From contig CAKZRQ010000059.1 of assembly GCA_937146645.1 (NCBI GenBank), positions 1 to 44,150 on the forward strand: a DNA stretch of 44,150 bases, in the 5' to 3' direction. The notes beneath the pieces are model-generated. The model was not told the DNA's origin. It saw nothing but the letters and a program-made list of their open reading frames with translations, and ran no database searches. Numbering within the stretch: position 1 is the stretch's first letter; the number at the start of each line of letters is the position of its first letter. Positions 26,448 through 34,484 of the stretch are shown here, one piece after another. The translations under genes and the position numbers were made by a program. Source of the stretch: an uncultured Cyclobacteriaceae bacterium. GTDB lineage: Bacteria; Bacteroidota; Bacteroidia; Cytophagales; Cyclobacteriaceae.

Positions 26448-27161
26448 ATGAGTGTACAGGTTCTGGTTATTACTCCGGTTAAGGATTCCATAGATACCAC
26501 TTTGGATACTGCTAAAGCTATAGCGGAATCAAGTGTAAATCACCATCACATCATATTTAATGATTTTAGTTCAGAGGAGTCCACTCTCCAGCTGAAATTG
26601 AATAAGGATAAAATAGGCTATGAGCTTATCAACCTTGCTGATATCACCGATACTCCTTCTCCAAATTATAAACTGGTTCTACAAATGGCTCAAAAAAGGG
26701 CTGTAGAAATGGATTTACCTCTATTGGTGATTGAATCGGATGTGGTGGTTAAACCTGAGACATTGTCTGATTTATTGGCTTTCACTGCACAAGATGAAAA
26801 GCCAGGGCTAATTGGATCAGTTACTGTAGATGAGACGGGGGAAGTGAATTTTCCATATCTCAAATTCAAAGGGAGGAAGGAAGAAGTCATTAAAACAGAT
26901 CGAAGTTTGAGTTTTTGTTGTACTCTCTTCAGCTCAGAATTTTTGAATTCTTTTGATTTCCAGGAGCTGGATGATGCTAAAGACTGGTACGATACCTTTA
27001 TCTCCAAAAAATCCTTGGAGTTAGGTTATGAGAACTCAGTGCTCATGAATTCTCCAGTTTGGCACAGACCACATGGGAGCCGGCCCTGGAAGCAATTGAA
27101 ATATAAAAATCCTCTCAAGTATTACTTCCTGAAGTATTGGAGGGGCCTGGATAAAATTTAA
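26448..27161 (+). CDS. Glycosyltransferase-like protein (GT-A fold, family 2-like)
   Basis: A 237-residue protein opening with VLVITPVKDS, the first strand of a GT-A fold, then a predicted nucleotide-binding region (IFNDFSSEES) and LLVIESDVVVKP, which occupies the DxD position as ESD. The C-terminus is basic and aromatic (LKYYFLKYWRGLDKI), suggesting membrane contact. Donor and acceptor are unknown. Its stop codon abuts the stop of the convergent FkbM methyltransferase gene. Assignment is weaker than for the glycosyltransferase at 27999-28778. Confidence 0.75.
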   Translation: MSVQVLVITPVKDSIDTTLDTAKAIAESSVNHHHIIFNDFSSEESTLQLKLNKDKIGYELINLADITDTPSPNYKLVLQMAQKRAVEMDLPLLVIESDVVVKPETLSDLLAFTAQDEKPGLIGSVTVDETGEVNFPYLKFKGRKEEVIKTDRSLSFCCTLFSSEFLNSFDFQELDDAKDWYDTFISKKSLELGYENSVLMNSPVWHRPHGSRPWKQLKYKNPLKYYFLKYWRGLDKI

Positions 27162-27977
27162 TCAGGCCAATAGGCGAGCTAACTCTTGATCTGGATTCAG
27201 CACGGCTAAGGTATCCCTGCCAAATTCTTTCAGTGCGTATCCCTCTTTTCTTAGCATGGCGTAACTGCTGGCCATCTTTTCAGGATCCAAGTTTACGTTT
27301 TCGAAAATGATTGCTTTTGGCTGGGTTTTTTGAACCTCAAACATATCGATTACTTCAAGATCAAACCCTTCTGCATCTACTAGAAGGAGATCGATCTCAT
27401 CAATCCCATACCGGTTCATTAAAGTTTGAGGGCTTATGACATCGACTAACTCATAGGTTATTTGATCCTCAGGGTTTTTAGGTATTTCAATTCCGAATTT
27501 TTTACAGTTTTTTTCGACTACACCATTTTCGAAAAGTTCTTCCACCTTTGACTTAGAAAGGGATGCCAATCCAGTCGCCCATCTCATGTCGGAGAAGGCA
27601 ATTTTATATAGCTTCTCTTTTCCGTCCTCCACTCCTATAGCAGCGCACACAGGCTCAAGTCCTTCGTTTTTTGCATAAATCGGTTTCAGGTAATCGGTGT
27701 ATACCGTAGGCTGTGGTTCCAATAATACCCCTTTCCAGCGATCTCTTTTTATGAACTTGTGGATGGGATCGTTGGTAATTCCATCATTAGCCCCTATCTG
27801 GATCACCTTGAACTTATTTCCTTTCCGTAATGAGTATATGGAAAGAAATTCACCTAGGCTGCCCTGTTTTGGTTTATAAAAATAGCGGTAGTAAGCCATG
27901 AAAATTGGATTCTCATTGGCACTAAGGCTTATCCTCAACTCCTTATAAAACGTTTTGAAACTTGCTTTAATAGACAT
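27162..27977 (-). CDS. FkbM-family methyltransferase
   Basis: A 271-residue SAM-dependent methyltransferase of the FkbM type. Motif I is FKVIQIGANDGITND, followed by GVLLEPQP (acidic residue for SAM ribose) and LLLVDAEGFDLEVIDMF. In polysaccharide loci such enzymes O-methylate sugars; the substrate here is inferred only from the neighbouring glycosyltransferases. It is 21 bp downstream of the glycosyltransferase at 27999-28778, so the two are co-transcribed. Confidence 0.88.
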   Translation of the reverse strand: MSIKASFKTFYKELRISLSANENPIFMAYYRYFYKPKQGSLGEFLSIYSLRKGNKFKVIQIGANDGITNDPIHKFIKRDRWKGVLLEPQPTVYTDYLKPIYAKNEGLEPVCAAIGVEDGKEKLYKIAFSDMRWATGLASLSKSKVEELFENGVVEKNCKKFGIEIPKNPEDQITYELVDVISPQTLMNRYGIDEIDLLLVDAEGFDLEVIDMFEVQKTQPKAIIFENVNLDPEKMASSYAMLRKEGYALKEFGRDTLAVLNPDQELARLLA

Positions 27978-27998
27978 TTTGATGGCTAATTGACTGGG

Positions 27999-28778
27999 CT
28001 ACTTGAGTTTTCCAAAGATTCTCAGGATTTGATTATATGGTTTAGACCAGGTCCTTTGAAATCTTAGCGGTCCCGATAATTCTCTTTTGAAAAATTCGGG
28101 ATGTTTTTCATTGAGATAAGCTATTCGTTCTCTTTTTTTCTGATCCGTTCCTGTTCTTTTCCTTTTGCTATTTTGAGTGAGACGATAATGAAAACCAACG
28201 AAAGGTAATTGCACTACTTCACCTCCATCTTTCAGCATCTTAATCCAAAACTCCCAATCCTCGCGGCCCATTTTCATGTCCTCAGAAAATCCACCCACTT
28301 TTTGCCAGTCAGATTTTCTAAAAAGAGCCGAGACGAATATCATATTGTCTCTAGCAAGAGCATTCCTGGAAAATGGTTTCAGATTCCAACTTTTGGACCC
28401 CTTTTCATTGAATTTTCTCGCCTGGCAATAAACGACTTTAACTTTCTCGTTTTCTTCGAGAATTTCCACCGACCTCGAAATGTAACTTGAATCTATCAGG
28501 TCATCTCCGTCCAGTGGGAGGATGTATTTACCTGAAGCCTTCTTTATTCCAGTATTGCGTGCGGAAGCGACACCCCCGTTTTCCTGATCAATTATTTCCA
28601 AATCCGAATACTGCTTGAGAAGAGACATGGCCACCTGAAGGCTATTATCTGTTGAACCGTCATTGACAACAATTACCTCTAGGGGACTATAGTCAGAATT
28701 GAAAGCAGAATGAATGGTTTCTTCGAGGAAATTTTGTCCATTATAGACAGGAATTACAATTGATACCGTTGGCTTCAA
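27999..28778 (-). CDS. Glycosyltransferase family 2
   Basis: A 259-residue GT-A transferase. VSIVIPVYNGQNFLEETI begins the fold, VVNDGSTDNS is the UDP-binding turn, ENGGVASARNTGI follows, and LDGDDLID carries the metal-binding DxD-type motif. MGREDWEFWIKML provides the catalytic ED-type acid region. It probably adds a sugar to a cell-surface glycan or lipid-linked precursor at the cytoplasmic face. It is followed by the FkbM gene and is divergent from the DUF4421 outer-membrane gene. Confidence 0.92.
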   Translation of the reverse strand: MKPTVSIVIPVYNGQNFLEETIHSAFNSDYSPLEVIVVNDGSTDNSLQVAMSLLKQYSDLEIIDQENGGVASARNTGIKKASGKYILPLDGDDLIDSSYISRSVEILEENEKVKVVYCQARKFNEKGSKSWNLKPFSRNALARDNMIFVSALFRKSDWQKVGGFSEDMKMGREDWEFWIKMLKDGGEVVQLPFVGFHYRLTQNSKRKRTGTDQKKRERIAYLNEKHPEFFKRELSGPLRFQRTWSKPYNQILRIFGKLK

Positions 28779-28839
28779 AAATGATGAGGTTGGAGTAACA
28801 AAGGGATGAAGATATAAAAAATCGAGGTTTAACTAGGGT

Positions 28840-28868
28840 TTGAAAGCCGGGGATGTTTTGTATTTTTC
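28840..28868 (+). promoter_or_regulatory. Candidate promoter of the DUF4421 gene
   Basis: TTG (28840-28842), 18 bp spacer, then TATTTTTC (28861-28868), one mismatch from TAnnTTTG. It overlaps the longest reading frame's ATG at 28853; if real, transcription would start near 28875 and translation would begin at a TTG at 28883 or later. Confidence 0.45.
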
Positions 28869-29941
28869 TAAGGTACAATGTCTTGAATTCCTTGAGGAAA
28901 CTCCTTTTTCTTTTCCCTTTGTTACTGATCCACACTCTTTTAGAGGCTCAGCAAGCATCTGAGAATGAGGGTAAAAAGATGTATGATTCTACCTATGTCC
29001 TGGATAGAAGCAATAAACTGAATGTCAGGCTGTATACTTCCAGGAAGTATACGGAATTCATTGTGAGGAATGGTCCTAGAGATAATGTTTACAGGTTTCA
29101 ACCTAATTCAGGTCTTAATCTTGGTGTTGGATTTACTTATCAAGGTTTTACACTAAATCTTGCTGGACCAGTTAATTTCTTAAATCCTAATCGTGATAAG
29201 GACTTTGGAGGGTTTCTTGATCTTCAAACACATGTCTACCCGAAGAATTGGATCATAGATTTTTTCGGACAGTTTTATGAGGGGTATACCATAGAAGCTA
29301 AAGAACTAGAAGATTCTGATAGAGACTTCAAAAGAGAGGATATTCAGCAAGTCTTAATTGGATTGAATGTTAATTATCTGCTCAACGGAGATAAGATATC
29401 TATTGATGCCTCTTTCCATCAATCCTCCATACAACGAAAATCTGCGTTTTCCCCTTTTGTTGGTGCCGAGGGTTATGCAGGGTTTATCGAGGGGGACTCA
29501 CTTCTTTTTCCAAATTTTGAAAACGCAGATGAGATTAACTTTAGAAGATTGAATTATGTCCTTTTTGGGCCAAATGCTGGTTTTGCGTCGACGCTTGTCC
29601 TAGGTGAAAGTTTTTTTTTGACAGCTGTAGCATCTGCCAACCTCAGCTTCGGTTATACAAATTGGGAAAGAGCTGAAGAATTTAGAGAATGGGGTGTCGT
29701 TCCTACATATTTTCTTAGAGGCTTTGTTGGGTATAACTGGGAGACATTTTCAATAAATGGGAGCTATGTTTGGAAGAATCTGAATCTGGTTCCAAATGGC
29801 CTATTTGATCAGGCGGTGAATACAGGGAATTTCAGGATAAACATTGTCTATAAAATCCCCACATCCCGGAAGTTCAAATCCACTTTTAACAAATATAATC
29901 CAGCACTCTTGCCCAAGAAGATCTTTGGTTCTGGAGGATGA
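28853..29941 (+). CDS. DUF4421-family outer-membrane protein
   Basis: Up to 362 residues. A signal peptide-like hydrophobic stretch (LRKLLFLFPLLLIHTLLEAQ) begins about ten residues after the first ATG, so the start is uncertain: ATG 28853 is given, with TTG 28883 as an alternative. The body is beta-rich with alternating hydrophobic strands (LNVRLYTSRKYTEF, SGLNLGVGFTYQGFTLNLA, WIIDFFGQFYEGY) and looks like an outer-membrane barrel. The family has no known function. It is divergent from the glycosyltransferase/FkbM pair, so a link to envelope glycans is possible but unproven. Confidence 0.85.
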   Translation: MFCIFLRYNVLNSLRKLLFLFPLLLIHTLLEAQQASENEGKKMYDSTYVLDRSNKLNVRLYTSRKYTEFIVRNGPRDNVYRFQPNSGLNLGVGFTYQGFTLNLAGPVNFLNPNRDKDFGGFLDLQTHVYPKNWIIDFFGQFYEGYTIEAKELEDSDRDFKREDIQQVLIGLNVNYLLNGDKISIDASFHQSSIQRKSAFSPFVGAEGYAGFIEGDSLLFPNFENADEINFRRLNYVLFGPNAGFASTLVLGESFFLTAVASANLSFGYTNWERAEEFREWGVVPTYFLRGFVGYNWETFSINGSYVWKNLNLVPNGLFDQAVNTGNFRINIVYKIPTSRKFKSTFNKYNPALLPKKIFGSGG

Positions 29942-30017
29942 TGGTATGCTGATAGTTTGAAGTTATTAAAACAGTACATCATCCCCTGATTTATTCAACC
30001 CTTTCGGAGGTTTTTTA

Positions 30018-30025
30018 TAGCTTTG
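30018..30025 (+). promoter_or_regulatory. Candidate -7 box of the aldehyde dehydrogenase gene
   Basis: TAGCTTTG is an exact match to TAnnTTTG, 29 bp before the ATG. The expected TTG 17-23 bp upstream is not present (closest is TTA), so the -33 element is weak. Confidence 0.45.
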
Positions 30026-30054
30026 GCTTACACAATAAATACCCAAGAAAAATC

Positions 30055-31599
30055 ATGTCAAAAGAATTCGGAATAGCTCAATCACTGGAGCGATTAGGGA
30101 TTAAATCAGAAAACCTGGGAACTTCTACCGGAACCCAATGGATAGATACAAAAGAAGACTATTTTACTTCTTCCTCCCCGGCTGATGGTGAGCTGATTGG
30201 GAGTGTTCAGGCCACCAATAAGGATGGTTATGAGCAGGTAATCACGCAAGCGCAAGTTGCTTTTGAAACCTGGAGAAATGTGCCAGCACCTCAGCGTGGA
30301 GAGATAGTCAGGGAAATCGGAAATGCCCTGAGAGAGGTGAAGGAGGATTTAGGAAAGCTGGTTTCGTATGAAATGGGCAAGTCATATCAGGAGGGGCTAG
30401 GTGAGGTCCAGGAAATGATCGATATCTGCGATTTTGCAGTAGGTCTTTCTCGCCAGCTTTATGGCCTGACTATGCATTCAGAAAGACCTGGTCATAGAAT
30501 GTACGAGCAGTGGCATGCACTTGGGGTTGTTGGAATTATTTCAGCCTTTAATTTTCCCGTTGCTGTTTGGTCCTGGAATACGGCCTTGGCATGGGTTTGT
30601 GGGGATGTTTGTGTTTGGAAGCCATCAGAAAAGGCGCCTATGTCTGGCATCGCCTGTCAGCATATTGTTGGAAAAATATTTGAAAAGCATGGTCTTCCGG
30701 AAGGGATTTCATGTTTGGTGAATGGGGATTATAAAGTAGGTGAGATGCTCTCTAATGATCCCAGAGTTCCCTTGGTTTCTGCTACTGGGTCTACTCGGAT
30801 GGGCAAGCTGGTAGGAGAAGCTGTGGGTCGAAGACTAGGTAGATCGCTTTTGGAATTAGGAGGAAATAACGCCATCATCATTACGCCAGATGCTGATTTG
30901 GATATGGCTATTCGTGGTGCGCTCTTCGGAGCTGTCGGAACTGCTGGGCAACGGTGCACGAGTACCCGAAGACTGATTGTCCACTCGGATGTATTTGATG
31001 AAGTAGCGAAGCGATTGGCTTCAGCCTATTCCAAATTGGTGATAGGGAATCCTTTGGATGTATCAAATCATGTTGGGCCACTTATCGATACAGATGCCGT
31101 AAAGATGTATGAAGATGCTATCGCAAAGGCAGAATCCGAAGGAGCTACGGTGGTAGTGCCAGGAGGAGTGCTTTCTGGTGGAGGCTACGAGTCAGGATGC
31201 TATGTCAAGCCATGTATCTACGAAGCTCAAAACCATTTTGAGATTGTGCAGCATGAAACGTTTGCTCCTATTTTGTACCTGATTAAGTATGAAGATCTAA
31301 ACGAGGCAATTGCTATTCAAAATGGCGTTCCGCAGGGATTATCTTCTGCAATCATGACTACGAATATGCGCGAAGCTGAGGCGTTTCTTGCCGTTTCTGG
31401 TTCTGACTGTGGTATTGCGAATGTCAACATTGGAACTTCTGGAGCTGAAATCGGTGGAGCTTTCGGTGGAGAGAAAGAGACCGGTGGTGGTAGAGAATCT
31501 GGTTCTGATGCCTGGAAAGCATACATGAGAAGACAGACAAATACGATTAATTATTCTTCTGAGCTGCCATTAGCACAGGGAATTAAGTTTGATATTTAA
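30055..31599 (+). CDS. amaB: Aldehyde dehydrogenase, ALDH7 type (aminoadipate semialdehyde / piperideine-6-carboxylate)
   Basis: A 514-residue NAD(P)-dependent aldehyde dehydrogenase. Catalytic Cys301 lies in GTAGQRCTSTRR and general base Glu267 in LLELGGNNAI. SATGSTRMGKLV is the cofactor-binding turn. The length, the ELGGNNA/GQRCTSTRR variant and the C-terminal GAFGGEKETGGGRESGSDAWK are those of the ALDH7 (antiquitin) group, which oxidises alpha-aminoadipate semialdehyde in lysine catabolism. No other lysine-degradation gene is nearby, so the pathway role is inferred from the family. It is a single-gene unit with its own terminator. Confidence 0.9.
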   Translation: MSKEFGIAQSLERLGIKSENLGTSTGTQWIDTKEDYFTSSSPADGELIGSVQATNKDGYEQVITQAQVAFETWRNVPAPQRGEIVREIGNALREVKEDLGKLVSYEMGKSYQEGLGEVQEMIDICDFAVGLSRQLYGLTMHSERPGHRMYEQWHALGVVGIISAFNFPVAVWSWNTALAWVCGDVCVWKPSEKAPMSGIACQHIVGKIFEKHGLPEGISCLVNGDYKVGEMLSNDPRVPLVSATGSTRMGKLVGEAVGRRLGRSLLELGGNNAIIITPDADLDMAIRGALFGAVGTAGQRCTSTRRLIVHSDVFDEVAKRLASAYSKLVIGNPLDVSNHVGPLIDTDAVKMYEDAIAKAESEGATVVVPGGVLSGGGYESGCYVKPCIYEAQNHFEIVQHETFAPILYLIKYEDLNEAIAIQNGVPQGLSSAIMTTNMREAEAFLAVSGSDCGIANVNIGTSGAEIGGAFGGEKETGGGRESGSDAWKAYMRRQTNTINYSSELPLAQGIKFDI

Positions 31600-31622
31600 G
31601 ATTAGAGAATCCTAATTGCAAG

Positions 31623-31653
31623 AGCTCAGAAGTATTCCTTCTGAGCTTTTTTT
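31623..31653 (+). terminator. Terminator after aldehyde dehydrogenase
   Basis: AGCTCAGAAG pairs perfectly with CTTCTGAGCT around a five-base loop, followed by seven T. The stop codon of the convergent gene (31652-31654) lies in the end of this T-run. Confidence 0.9.
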
Positions 31654-32119
31654 ATTCTATACCTACTGATTCTTCCTTTTTGTAATGAATCTGAAATTGT
31701 CCCGGTTCTTGGTTTTGGGTCAGGTAAATAAGAACCAATTCCTCTTGATTAATCCTATGAATTTTGGCTTGCAAAACTTTTGGGTGGAATTGTGAAGTCC
31801 AGGTAATTACTGAATCTTCTGCCCTCACATTCCAATGCGATTTTTCCTGGACCACTTCTCTACGATCGAGTATGGTGGAGGTCATCGAATCAAGACTGTA
31901 GAAGTTCTTGTAGTTATTGGCGTGGTAATCTTCCATCATGTCCATAAAAGACTCAAGTTGCTCTGCATCACCCATTTGAGCTTCTGGCGAATTAATGAAG
32001 AATTCGTATCCCTCATCCTTAGTGAGTTTCCATTTTCCCAGAAGTTGGTTTTCCAAGCTTTGCGAAAATGAAGTTGATGAGATAAAAAGTAGAATGAGCG
32101 TGGTGATTAGTGCCTTCAT
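31652..32119 (-). CDS. Exported lipocalin-like hypothetical protein
   Basis: A 155-residue protein with a signal peptide (MKALITTLILLFISSTSFSQ). After it comes LLGKWKLT, the opening strand motif typical of small Bacteroidota lipocalin-like proteins, and a series of short beta strands (SHWNVRAEDSVITW, KIHRINQEELVLIYL). No catalytic residues are evident. It may bind a hydrophobic ligand in the periplasm, but the fold call is tentative. Its stop lies in the T tail of the aldehyde dehydrogenase terminator. Confidence 0.7.
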   Translation of the reverse strand: MKALITTLILLFISSTSFSQSLENQLLGKWKLTKDEGYEFFINSPEAQMGDAEQLESFMDMMEDYHANNYKNFYSLDSMTSTILDRREVVQEKSHWNVRAEDSVITWTSQFHPKVLQAKIHRINQEELVLIYLTQNQEPGQFQIHYKKEESVGIE

Positions 32120-32300
32120 AGAAGATAGTTGTTTCTCATAGTCGGAGAAAGATGGATTTATATGACATTATTGAAGCTGATTTTTTGATTGGTGTAAGCT
32201 AAGTTCATCCAGGCTATTTTGGAAGAGCATTCTAAGTAATTCGTGAAGAAAAATTTCCAACTCATAATCAACATTTTAGAAGCAAGGTTAACGGAATTGT

Positions 32301-32330
32301 TTGGCTATTAAGAAATAGCTTTTACCTTTG
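32301..32330 (+). promoter_or_regulatory. Promoter of tRNA-Val
   Basis: TTG (32301-32303), 19 bp spacer, then TACCTTTG (32323-32330), an exact match to the Bacteroidota promoter form. Predicted start near 32337, 14 bp before the mature tRNA. It is the best promoter match in the window. Confidence 0.85.
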
Positions 32331-32350
32331 CAATCCGTTTGAAGATCAAT

Positions 32351-32425
32351 GGGAGCTTAGCTCAGTTGGTTCAGAGCATCTGCCTTACAAGCAGAGGGTC
32401 GGGGGTTCGAATCCCTCAGCTCCCA
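32351..32425 (+). tRNA. tRNA-Val (anticodon TAC)
   Basis: A 75-nt cloverleaf: acceptor arms GGGAGCT/AGCTCCC, D-arm TAGCTCAGTTGGTTCAGAGCA, anticodon stem TCTGC/GCAGA with loop CTTACAA, and the T-loop TTCGAAT. The anticodon TAC reads GTA and related valine codons. CCA is not encoded. A canonical promoter lies just upstream and a terminator directly downstream. Confidence 0.96.
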
Positions 32426-32426
32426 C

Positions 32427-32462
32427 AAAAAAAAGCCTCAGAGAATTCTGAGGTTTTTTTGT
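32427..32462. terminator. Bidirectional terminator, tRNA-Val / TonB receptor
   Basis: CCTCAGA pairs with TCTGAGG around GAAT, flanked by eight A on the left and eight T on the right. It ends tRNA-Val on the plus strand and the TonB-dependent receptor on the minus strand. Confidence 0.88.
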
Positions 32463-32478
32463 TTTGTGAACTTTTTGA

Positions 32479-34308
32479 TTACTGCAAATTCAAAGAGAAT
32501 CCAGCTCTAAACCATCGTCCAGGCATTTCCACAAACCCAGCTTCAATGTATTCGGTATTGGTGATGTTTGAAGCTTCCGCAAAGAACCCGATTCTGCCTA
32601 TTCGATTATAATCCACCCGCATATCCAGAACGAAATAAGGATCCTGAGCCATTCTTTCAACCTGCCTCATCTTGGTGTTCCATTCGATCTTCTTCCCAAG
32701 ACCAACCATGACTCCGGCAATAAATTGATGTCTCAAGGCGGTGAGTGAGTATCGAGTTTCTAATTCTGACGATCCATCTTCAATGTTGGCATCGATGTAG
32801 TTGTAGGAAAGCATCAGTTCTTTGACCTGAATGGTATTTCCCGTTGGGTTTACGCGGTAGCTAAATGAGGTTTCGATTCCCTGGAAATTGACTTGATTGA
32901 AATTTTGTGGCTGCCATGGGTCTTCCTCATTCACTCTGGCCCATTCGATAAGATTATCTGTGTTTCTTATGAAATAAACCAGCTCTGCTCGGAATGGACC
33001 CTTGTTCCATTTCGAACCAACCTCAAAATTCTGAGCCTCCTCCGGCTGAAGGTCAGCATTTCCAATATTAGTCGGTCCAATGTAGTAAAGGTCTGTGTAA
33101 GTCGGGATTCTAAAGCTTTTGCCATAGCCCGCATAAAATCTCAGATTTCTATTCGCTTGAAAGCCTAGCTCTGCACCAGGAAAATGCTTCCAGTCGTACT
33201 CAGAATAATAGGTTGAATAAATTCCTGCCCTTAAATCGACCTTATCTCCAAACTGAAACAAATGCTCCAGAAATACCCCAAAAAGAGTACGTTCATGATC
33301 TCCAAGGTTCGAACTTTCTATGCTTTCTTCACGAAGCTCAAGCCCAAAGCCGGTCGTCCCCAAACTGTTTTCAAAGGTTCCGTTGGTTTCAGCAGCTACC
33401 ACATCCGTAGTGTGGTTGTTTTGGAAGAATTCTGGTTCCTTTCTCCTCAACCTGAACTCATCCACATTTCTTCTCCAATAAGCTCGAGTATTTAGAGAAA
33501 AACCTCCTGAATTTAGGGTGTGGGATAAAGAGCCTAATGTGGTTTGGATACTTTCCCATTGATCAGGAAAAGCGCTGGTATAAAAACCATTCGCTCCGAA
33601 GGTGCGATCCGTGTAAGCGATCATTCCCCTGATAGCGTTTTTTTCGTTCAGATCCACCCCGCCTTCATAAAAGATATTGCTGATTTGATAGTCAGAATTA
33701 TACCAATGACCATTTGAGTCATCATAAGAAATGGCCAGGTTTTGCTTATAGTTGCCTACCGGTAAAGAACCAGCGAAGGAGATACCCTTCATTCCAAAGT
33801 CGCCTGCATAGCCCTGTAAGTTTAGTCTACGTTCCTCTGAAAGCTTTGTGATCACATTAATTGCCCCTGCATAGGCATTCTGCCCAAAAATTCTGGATGC
33901 CGGTCCCTTCAGAACTTCCACTCGATCTATTTCCAACATGGGAACCGGAATATTCATCATATGATGGCCAGTCTGAGGATCACTCAGCTTGATCCCATTT
34001 AAAAGCATCAGTGTTTGCTCGAAAGAACCACCACGAATCCCAATATCTGCTTGAACACCTGTCACACCCCTTTGACGAACATCCACACCAGGCACGAAGG
34101 AAAGGACTTCTTGGAGGCTCCTAGCAGGCGTGGTTTCAATATCCATTCTATCCACCACCGTGATATTTCGACTTTGCTTTGAAAAAGGGACTTGGATTCG
34201 GTTTTCTTGAATAATAACTTCATTCAGGTCCATTCTAGTGGTATCCTCTTGAGAAAAAACAGGAGAGATTGAAAGGAAAAGCAGAAGTGAAAAAAGGTAA
34301 TATTTCAT
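32479..34308 (-). CDS. TonB-dependent outer-membrane receptor (BtuB-like)
   Basis: About 609 residues from the ATG at 34308, which places the signal peptide (MKYYLFSLLLFLSISPVFSQ) first; a start eight codons earlier is less likely. The plug domain is in the first 150 residues (LNEVIIQENRIQ near the TonB-box position, SLQEVLSFVPGVDVRQRG, IGIRGGSFEQTLMLLNG, VEVLKGPASRIFGQNAYAGAINVIT). The remaining strands form the 22-stranded barrel, with a C-terminal aromatic strand (RAGFSLNLQ). It has the compact BtuB/FecA size and no carboxypeptidase-like N-domain, so it is not a SusC protein, and no SusD partner follows. The substrate is unknown; I saw no cobalamin riboswitch in the upstream 150 bp. Confidence 0.92.
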   Translation of the reverse strand: MKYYLFSLLLFLSISPVFSQEDTTRMDLNEVIIQENRIQVPFSKQSRNITVVDRMDIETTPARSLQEVLSFVPGVDVRQRGVTGVQADIGIRGGSFEQTLMLLNGIKLSDPQTGHHMMNIPVPMLEIDRVEVLKGPASRIFGQNAYAGAINVITKLSEERRLNLQGYAGDFGMKGISFAGSLPVGNYKQNLAISYDDSNGHWYNSDYQISNIFYEGGVDLNEKNAIRGMIAYTDRTFGANGFYTSAFPDQWESIQTTLGSLSHTLNSGGFSLNTRAYWRRNVDEFRLRRKEPEFFQNNHTTDVVAAETNGTFENSLGTTGFGLELREESIESSNLGDHERTLFGVFLEHLFQFGDKVDLRAGIYSTYYSEYDWKHFPGAELGFQANRNLRFYAGYGKSFRIPTYTDLYYIGPTNIGNADLQPEEAQNFEVGSKWNKGPFRAELVYFIRNTDNLIEWARVNEEDPWQPQNFNQVNFQGIETSFSYRVNPTGNTIQVKELMLSYNYIDANIEDGSSELETRYSLTALRHQFIAGVMVGLGKKIEWNTKMRQVERMAQDPYFVLDMRVDYNRIGRIGFFAEASNITNTEYIEAGFVEMPGRWFRAGFSLNLQ

Positions 34309-34432
34309 TGGTACTTTTGATTTGGAGGGCAAAGTAATTTCAAAAATCTCCTATTTCCAATCTTCAGTTTTTTAAATAATGGCATTGGTGTGTTTCAGAC
34401 CATTTTTTTAAGTTTTATTCATTAATAATGAG

Positions 34433-34462
34433 CAAAAAAAAGAGCAGCCAAAGGGCTGCTCT
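34433..34462 (-). terminator. Terminator after the CtpA-type protease
   Basis: On the minus strand AGAGCAGCC pairs with GGCTGCTCT around a four-base loop, followed by eight T. It lies 22 bp past the S41 peptidase stop. Confidence 0.88.
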
Positions 34463-34484
34463 TTATATTCTAAATCGGGGTCAT

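Noticed and set aside
32339..32611. 90-codon plus-strand frame across tRNA-Val
   Set aside because: It translates the tRNA and its terminator and then the antisense of the TonB receptor gene.
34309..34484. Cobalamin riboswitch upstream of the BtuB-like receptor
   Set aside because: The space to the neighbouring gene is only about 175 bp, is AT-rich, and I could not find a B12-box or a multi-stem fold. It also includes the terminator of the upstream gene.
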